A stretch of DNA of 5,870 bases from an uncultured Ruminococcus sp. GTDB lineage: Bacteria; Bacillota; Clostridia; Oscillospirales; CAG-272. The translations under genes were made by a program, and so were the position numbers. Below, piece by piece: positions 5,664 through 5,870 of this stretch. Positions within the stretch are counted from its first letter, which is position 1; every line of letters begins with the position of its first letter. The notes below the pieces were generated by a model. It was given only the letters and a program-made list of their open reading frames with translations. It had not been told where the DNA came from and ran no database searches. The stretch is taken from NCBI GenBank assembly GCA_902791785.1, contig CADAXH010000084.1, forward strand, positions 1-5,870, given 5' to 3'.

Positions 5664-5835
5664 AACAACGCTCAAGCGAGGGGCTGCGTAAGGAAGTAGC
5701 TTTTCACTAGGCGCTATCAAATCGGCTGAGTTCAGCGAATGAATTTGATCCGAAACCGTGCGAAAGAAATAGTATTAAACAATACCGATTAATAAACAAA
5801 CTACGGGGTTGCTTCGTATAAAATGGAGCAACCCC
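5664..5835 (+). ncRNA. Candidate structured RNA of unknown family
   Basis: No coding frame of useful size covers this stretch, yet it folds in several places. GAGGGGCTGC (5678-5687) pairs with GTAGCTTTTC (5696-5705) around GTAAGGAA, with several G-U pairs. GCGC (5711-5714) pairs with GTGC (5758-5761). ATCAAAT (5716-5722) pairs with ATTTGAT (5743-5749) and encloses GCTG/CAGC (5725-5728, 5733-5736). GTATT (5772-5776) pairs with AATAC (5781-5785). AATCGG (5720-5725) can alternatively pair with CCGATT (5785-5790), which excludes the ATCAAAT stem. Unpaired purine-rich runs (GTAAGGAA, CCGAAACC, GCGAAAGAAA) sit between stems, as in ligand-binding or catalytic RNAs. I compared it from memory with common riboswitches, SRP RNA, RNase P RNA, tmRNA, 6S and T-boxes and found no match. 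The strand and ends are inferred. Confidence 0.45.
5805..5835 (+). terminator. 13-bp hairpin, terminator-like without a T-run
   Basis: GGGGTTGCT (5805-5813) pairs perfectly with AGCAACCCC (5827-5835). Pairing continues inward to 5817/5823 with two G-U pairs, leaving a five-base loop. The stem is strong, but the bases after it (AAACTCATTT) are not a T-run, so intrinsic termination would be poor. On the minus strand the stem is followed by GTAGTTTGTTTATT, which is somewhat T-rich. It may be a 3' end, a processing barrier or part of the structured RNA. Confidence 0.5.
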
Positions 5836-5870
5836 AAACTCATTTATGTTCGTTAAATCTTTGTAATACT
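5836..5870. other. Unassigned end of window
   Basis: These 35 AT-rich bases hold no readable gene or convincing site. TAATAC at 5864-5869 resembles a -10 box, but no -35 box stands at a suitable distance upstream. Confidence 0.4.

Noticed and set aside
5664..5764. tRNA, tmRNA or SRP RNA in the last gap
   Set aside because: There is no GGTTCGAATC T-arm, no acceptor stem with CCA, no GGAAG-type SRP apical loop in its conserved context, and no tmRNA ends.
5716..5765. Hammerhead ribozyme core
   Set aside because: CGAAAC occurs at 5751-5756 and CTGAG at 5726-5730, but the required CUGAUGA box and the three-stem order are absent.
5758..5786. Group II intron 5' end (GTGCG)
   Set aside because: Only the first five bases fit; no domain V-like hairpin or reverse transcriptase gene is visible.
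5808..5870. Small minus-strand open frame of 22 codons and a -10 like TAATAC at 5864
   Set aside because: The frame lies inside the hairpin, is very short and has no ribosome binding site; the -10 has no matching -35.

Overview
The window looks like a chromosomal segment of a low-GC, Gram-positive anaerobe of the Clostridia, perhaps an Oscillospiraceae/Ruminococcaceae-like gut bacterium. The signs are AT-rich intergenic DNA, strong GGAG/AAGGAG ribosome binding sites, TTGAAA-17-TATTAT type promoters, a Bacillus-length glucose-6-phosphate isomerase and a DUF951 protein. This placement is inference; no rRNA gene is present to confirm it. No insertion sequence, CRISPR array, tRNA or phage gene is visible.

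Layout. (1) Bases 1-162, minus strand: the first 54 codons of an RsuA-type 16S rRNA pseudouridine synthase, cut by the window edge. (2) 163-330: a divergent promoter region, with an inverted repeat at the predicted start of the rightward transcript. (3) 331-3718, plus strand: a compact run of four genes, namely ttcA-like tRNA thiolase, pgi, a DEDDh exonuclease with a probable C-terminal BRCT domain, and a DUF951 protein. A 16-base perfect palindrome lies between ttcA and pgi. The exonuclease start overlaps the pgi stop by one base, and the DUF951 gene follows after 13 bases. (4) 3719-4293: a well-formed promoter, a hairpin-rich leader, a 135-residue P-loop protein of unknown role and a strong intrinsic terminator. 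(5) 4320-5654: a 444-residue protein with a cytoplasmic part resembling a degenerate ECF sigma factor, an acidic linker, one membrane helix and an outer BIG2-like immunoglobulin domain. (6) 5655-5870: no gene, but dense secondary structure that looks like a structured RNA, ending in a 13-bp hairpin.

The first genes are housekeeping functions (rRNA and tRNA modification, glycolysis, nucleic acid processing) that share transcription more than a pathway. The most unusual part is the last 1.6 kb. There a membrane-tethered sigma-like protein with a surface Ig domain is followed directly by an unidentified, probably structured RNA. Neither matches a named system that I can recall.
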